From NCBI GenBank assembly GCA_948146395.1, contig OX411543.1, positions 71,910,948-71,974,947 on the forward strand: a DNA stretch of 64,000 bases, read 5' to 3'. Position numbers and translations under genes: made by a program. This document shows, in pieces, positions 60,770-64,000 of the stretch. The stretch is from Fragum whitleyi (taxonomy: Eukaryota; Mollusca; Bivalvia; Cardiida; Cardiidae). The stretch's first letter is position 1. The number at the start of each line of letters is the position of its first letter. The notes below the pieces were generated by a model that was not told where the DNA came from, did no database searches, and was given only the letters and a program-made list of their open reading frames with translations.

Positions 60770-63700
60770 TTCGAGTTCATGTTACATATTTATAGTGCGA
60801 AAAGTGTAGTGTACGAACGCAACCGAAAGTTCATAATTCGCCATACTTGTGCTTTTACGAATTGTTGTTACGTACAGTGTTCTAGTTATTATGTAATATT
60901 ACATTGCATGCGCCAGTTACATTTCCAAATTCAAACATTCCCATGACTTAAATGTAATAACGCCATATAACAGTAAGAGTTTTGGTTTATATTGTGCGCG
61001 CGATTTTTCACATAGTTTCGCATTTTGTATCGTTTTAGTGTCTTCAATTGCATTTATTTGTCTTTGTTTTCTTAATTTATTACAAAGCAATCGAGAAATT
61101 TCTATCTCCTTTACATAACAGTGAGCAAGTCTGGTACGGCTTTGTAAATGGAAAGTTCCATATTATTTGAGAATACCACAACACTGCTCGAAAAAAATAA
61201 ATGTGCAAGTTTTTTTTAAGACAAGTAATCGCCAGTATAGATTTTTGCATGACAGCACTTGCTTCAGCTTTATCCTAAGTTTGGTATGTAAGAAAATTAC
61301 CAATAAGACTGCTCACAGCCATGTCGAAATGATAATCAATCCACTTTTTGCGTACACATGGTGTTCTCACCATAAGCCTAGAAGTACTCATGGATTCAAA
61401 TTGGACACCGATGTTGCGAGTCTGAGACTCACAAAAAAGTAGCCGGGTCCTTCATTATTATCTAATCAAAATTATCTAATGTGAGTTCGATACAACCCTT
61501 GGGGATTAACTTCAGGAAAGATTCGAAACCCTTCTTCAATTCTTACCTGAAATTGATCTCCAAATAATACTGTCTTTGCCATCAGCCAGACAATAGCTCT
61601 AAATTCTCATAAAACAAGATTATTTATCAATAGCTACATCTAAAGCAGTGACTCACAAATATTCGACTACCTCCCAGATCACAATTACTGAGTCTTTTGT
61701 ACTCTGTTTTTTATATGTCAGACTAAAACATTGTTTAACTACAGAAATCAAAATGTATTTATCTCAATTTCACTGTTTCGTCTCAGTATTCACAAAGCAA
61801 TCTAAATCATAGTTTGACCCATATTTTTCAAAAGGGGGCTCTGATTTGCCGATACATAGATCTCATCAAACCATATTTTTTCTAATTCAAATTATCAAAA
61901 ATTTGGTAATTATTTACAATTTCTCTCAGTGCAGTTGTAGAACACGTGTTAAGTAAGTTGATCAAGAACAGTCGTTAACCTGTAAGTCTGTAAAACTAAA
62001 ATAAAAACTTGTTTTACTATGATTTTGCTATTTGTTATATTTCCATAAAACCCTGTGATGAATACGTAAGGAAATGGTCTCTACAGACGAACTCCTTTGT
62101 CCGAGATATAGGATATATATAGACATTGATTTAGGAATAAAAGATATAAAACTGTTCTCATTCTCAAAATTTCTTTGATCTCAAAATTTTAAAATAATAT
62201 GTTATCTGATCAAGGTTGGGAGAATTTGTAACGACTCGTCATAATATTTTCTCAAAGTCGAGACCAGATTCTATTGGTATTTTAAACATGAACTTATTAT
62301 TCTATTTATTATGCAATTATTTTTCAGGGTTTAAAATTCTATGAAAATTTTGAAATCAAAGAAATTCAGTAGAAAATGGTTCTGGTTAGGGTCATAAATA
62401 TGCAAATTGTTCTTGATATCATTTCATGTTATCGGGCAAGTGATATCAGGTCAATGCAGACTTCGTTTCATGACAATTGCAAATAATTACTAGCACGCGA
62501 ACTCGGTCAAACCTTCTTGTTGTGATAGCCAGTGAGAACTAACAACACCTTGATGAATTAATTAGAAAATGCATCATTATTATGCTTTAGGCATTGGCAT
62601 TGTCTATCTAACATGTCTAATTGTAGACGCTAAATAGTTGTGTAAGAACAAAATGACCTTTAAACCGACAATTTGCCGGCCAAGCCATTGACATGCAACA
62701 AGGCAGTTTGCTAACACGTCGAGGTATATTCAGCTTAACAAATATATGGCATGTGACATAAAAAAGGGCCATCGTCACATTATACGTGCCCCATTGCTAT
62801 CTTTTACACTACCTTTCAGAAGATGACGGTTAAATATGTGATCCGTCTGGCAAAAAGGGGACATCCTAGTAAAATGTTGACCTTGGTCAGCTTTTGCATA
62901 TTGCACAGGCTGACGATGGTCGATGGTTTAGCATTTGAGTCCGTTCCGCTGTTCCGTTATTCGATCGTTCCGTATTTTAGTTATCACCGAGACTTTTTGC
63001 ACTCGGCTGATTTTCTGAATATAGACTGATAATTCAAACTTCCTGTTGAAAAAAAAAATCAAAAGCGGTCTTCGGTAGCCCTATACCGAAACCAATTTTC
63101 TTTTCAAATGCTAATTCCAAAGAGTTTCCAGATGGTCCTTTATCTTAACCGTCGTTAGTACAACTTAAAAAGGATAAACAATCAGGCCCGTGAGAATATT
63201 AGATAGGGATAATTTAAGAATCCCTCGTCAATGCTTGTCTACCACCAGCGTTTTACAGTTTCGTGTGCTGAAAGAATCTATCATAAAACCTTAACTGTAA
63301 CCACTTGGTCCCAAGTGACGGATGTGCCTTAAAATCTTTTAAAATACCTAGTATTACGTATATAGAGTAGCTTGTATTACATCAAGGGAAAATAGCTTTT
63401 TACATCCGCATTTTTAAAGAAATGTGCATTGTGTTTTCTCCTAAAGAAGGAACATATCTAATGGACAGTTTTGTGTAACAATGACGCAACAGATGTTCAA
63501 ATATGGAAATGGGTTGGAAGGTCAAATTTGACACCAGAATACGGCTCTTATAAAGTTTTCAGACAGAAATTGCTTCGGCTTATCCGGTCTCTATAATACC
63601 CTTACTTAAATACCCGATAAGGAAAATATAAAAGGTGTCAAAGTGATGTATCCATTTTTATAAACATTTATAATTTACCGATAACAACAAAATCCGAACA

Positions 63701-64000
63701 ACGGCCATATTTACTTTGCGATTCATCACTGTCTCGTAGGATCTCGTGACGAAATCGCGTAGCCTCCGGAATTCGTACCCAGTTCTATTCGAACAAATGG
63801 TGATTTAAACCCATAAATGTCAATTATAGTATGATTGAATGTAGCATTGAAATGACTGATACTCAATTCATACAACAAATAGCGTATTTAAGTTCCTATG
63901 TTTAACTTTCTAAGATGACATAACAATACACTTATAAGGTAGAAATAGGGAAAACTTGAAATACTAATGCCCTACGTATTAATTTTTCTTATTTGAGCAA
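60770..64000. other. Lmx1 3' UTR and downstream DNA
   Basis: The 3' UTR begins at 60770 and is AT-rich; its end is set by one of the candidate signals near 61196 or 62000. Beyond that only short frames occur. About 62820-62940 (TGGTCAGCTTTTGCATATTG, CACAGGCTGACGATGGTC) resembles TIR-A-like hairpin text but is too diverged to assign. No second gene recognised. Confidence 0.5.
61196..61201 (+). terminator. candidate polyadenylation signal AATAAA for Lmx1
   Basis: This is the first AATAAA after the stop codon, about 430 nt into the 3' UTR, followed by TGTGCAAG and an eight-T run at 61210-61217. The T-run is rather close for a downstream element. A second AATAAA at 62000-62005 also precedes a T-rich stretch and would give a 3' UTR of about 1.25 kb. 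Transcript ends would decide between them. Confidence 0.3.

Overview
The window is AT-rich animal DNA carrying one spliced protein-coding gene on the + strand and many short non-autonomous repeats. The gene is a complete LIM-homeodomain transcription factor of the Lmx1 class (LMX1A/LMX1B in vertebrates). The repeats suggest a marine mollusc, most likely a bivalve (possibly a clam-type heterodont): a 'TATGCCCCC...' repeat with (GTCT)n and AAGGTCAAGGTCA runs, an 'AGCTCACC' repeat, tRNA-derived SINEs and many foldback MITEs. The organism call is inference; no search was possible.

Layout. 1-24,419 is upstream intergenic or 5' regulatory DNA with no supported gene. Lmx1 runs from 24,483 (or an in-frame ATG at 24,420 or 24,507) to the stop at 60,769 in seven coding exons: 24483-24555, 32595-32784 (LIM1), 56079-56299 (LIM2), 57042-57253 (most of the homeodomain), 58249-58405 (end of the homeodomain arm and a charged linker), 59397-59468 (linker) and 60567-60769 (conserved C-terminus). 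All junctions are GT-AG, all phases agree, and the exons sum to 1,128 nt, or 375 residues plus stop. Intron 1 is about 8.0 kb, intron 2 about 23.3 kb, and the last four are 0.7-1.1 kb. 60,770-64,000 is 3' UTR and downstream sequence.

Repeats recur as named families. FB1 is a 125-135 bp near-perfect palindrome with GCAAAGCGGGG arms. TIR-A is about 240 bp with GTGCGTG ends. TIR-B is 390-630 bp with TA-CAGT ends, like Tc1/mariner MITEs. TIR-C is about 245 bp with TTACGATC ends. TIR-D is 350-390 bp with CTGGCAGGGC ends. TIR-E is 260-320 bp and contains a TCGACAA hairpin. FB2, FB3 and FB4 are smaller foldbacks, and R1 and R2 are two-copy repeats. No transposase or reverse transcriptase reading frame is visible, so all must depend on elements elsewhere.

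The most interesting observation is how repeats sit against the Lmx1 splice sites. A TIR-D element lies inside the exon 6 donor and supplies intron bases from +4 onward. TIR-A begins 7-8 nt into intron 3, TIR-C 20 nt into intron 4 and a decayed FB1 about 30 nt into intron 1. TIR-E ends 38 nt before exon 2. A 5'-truncated SINE with a 15-bp target duplication ends 21 nt before exon 4 and has duplicated a plausible branch-point motif. Six of twelve intron ends carry a repeat within 40 nt.
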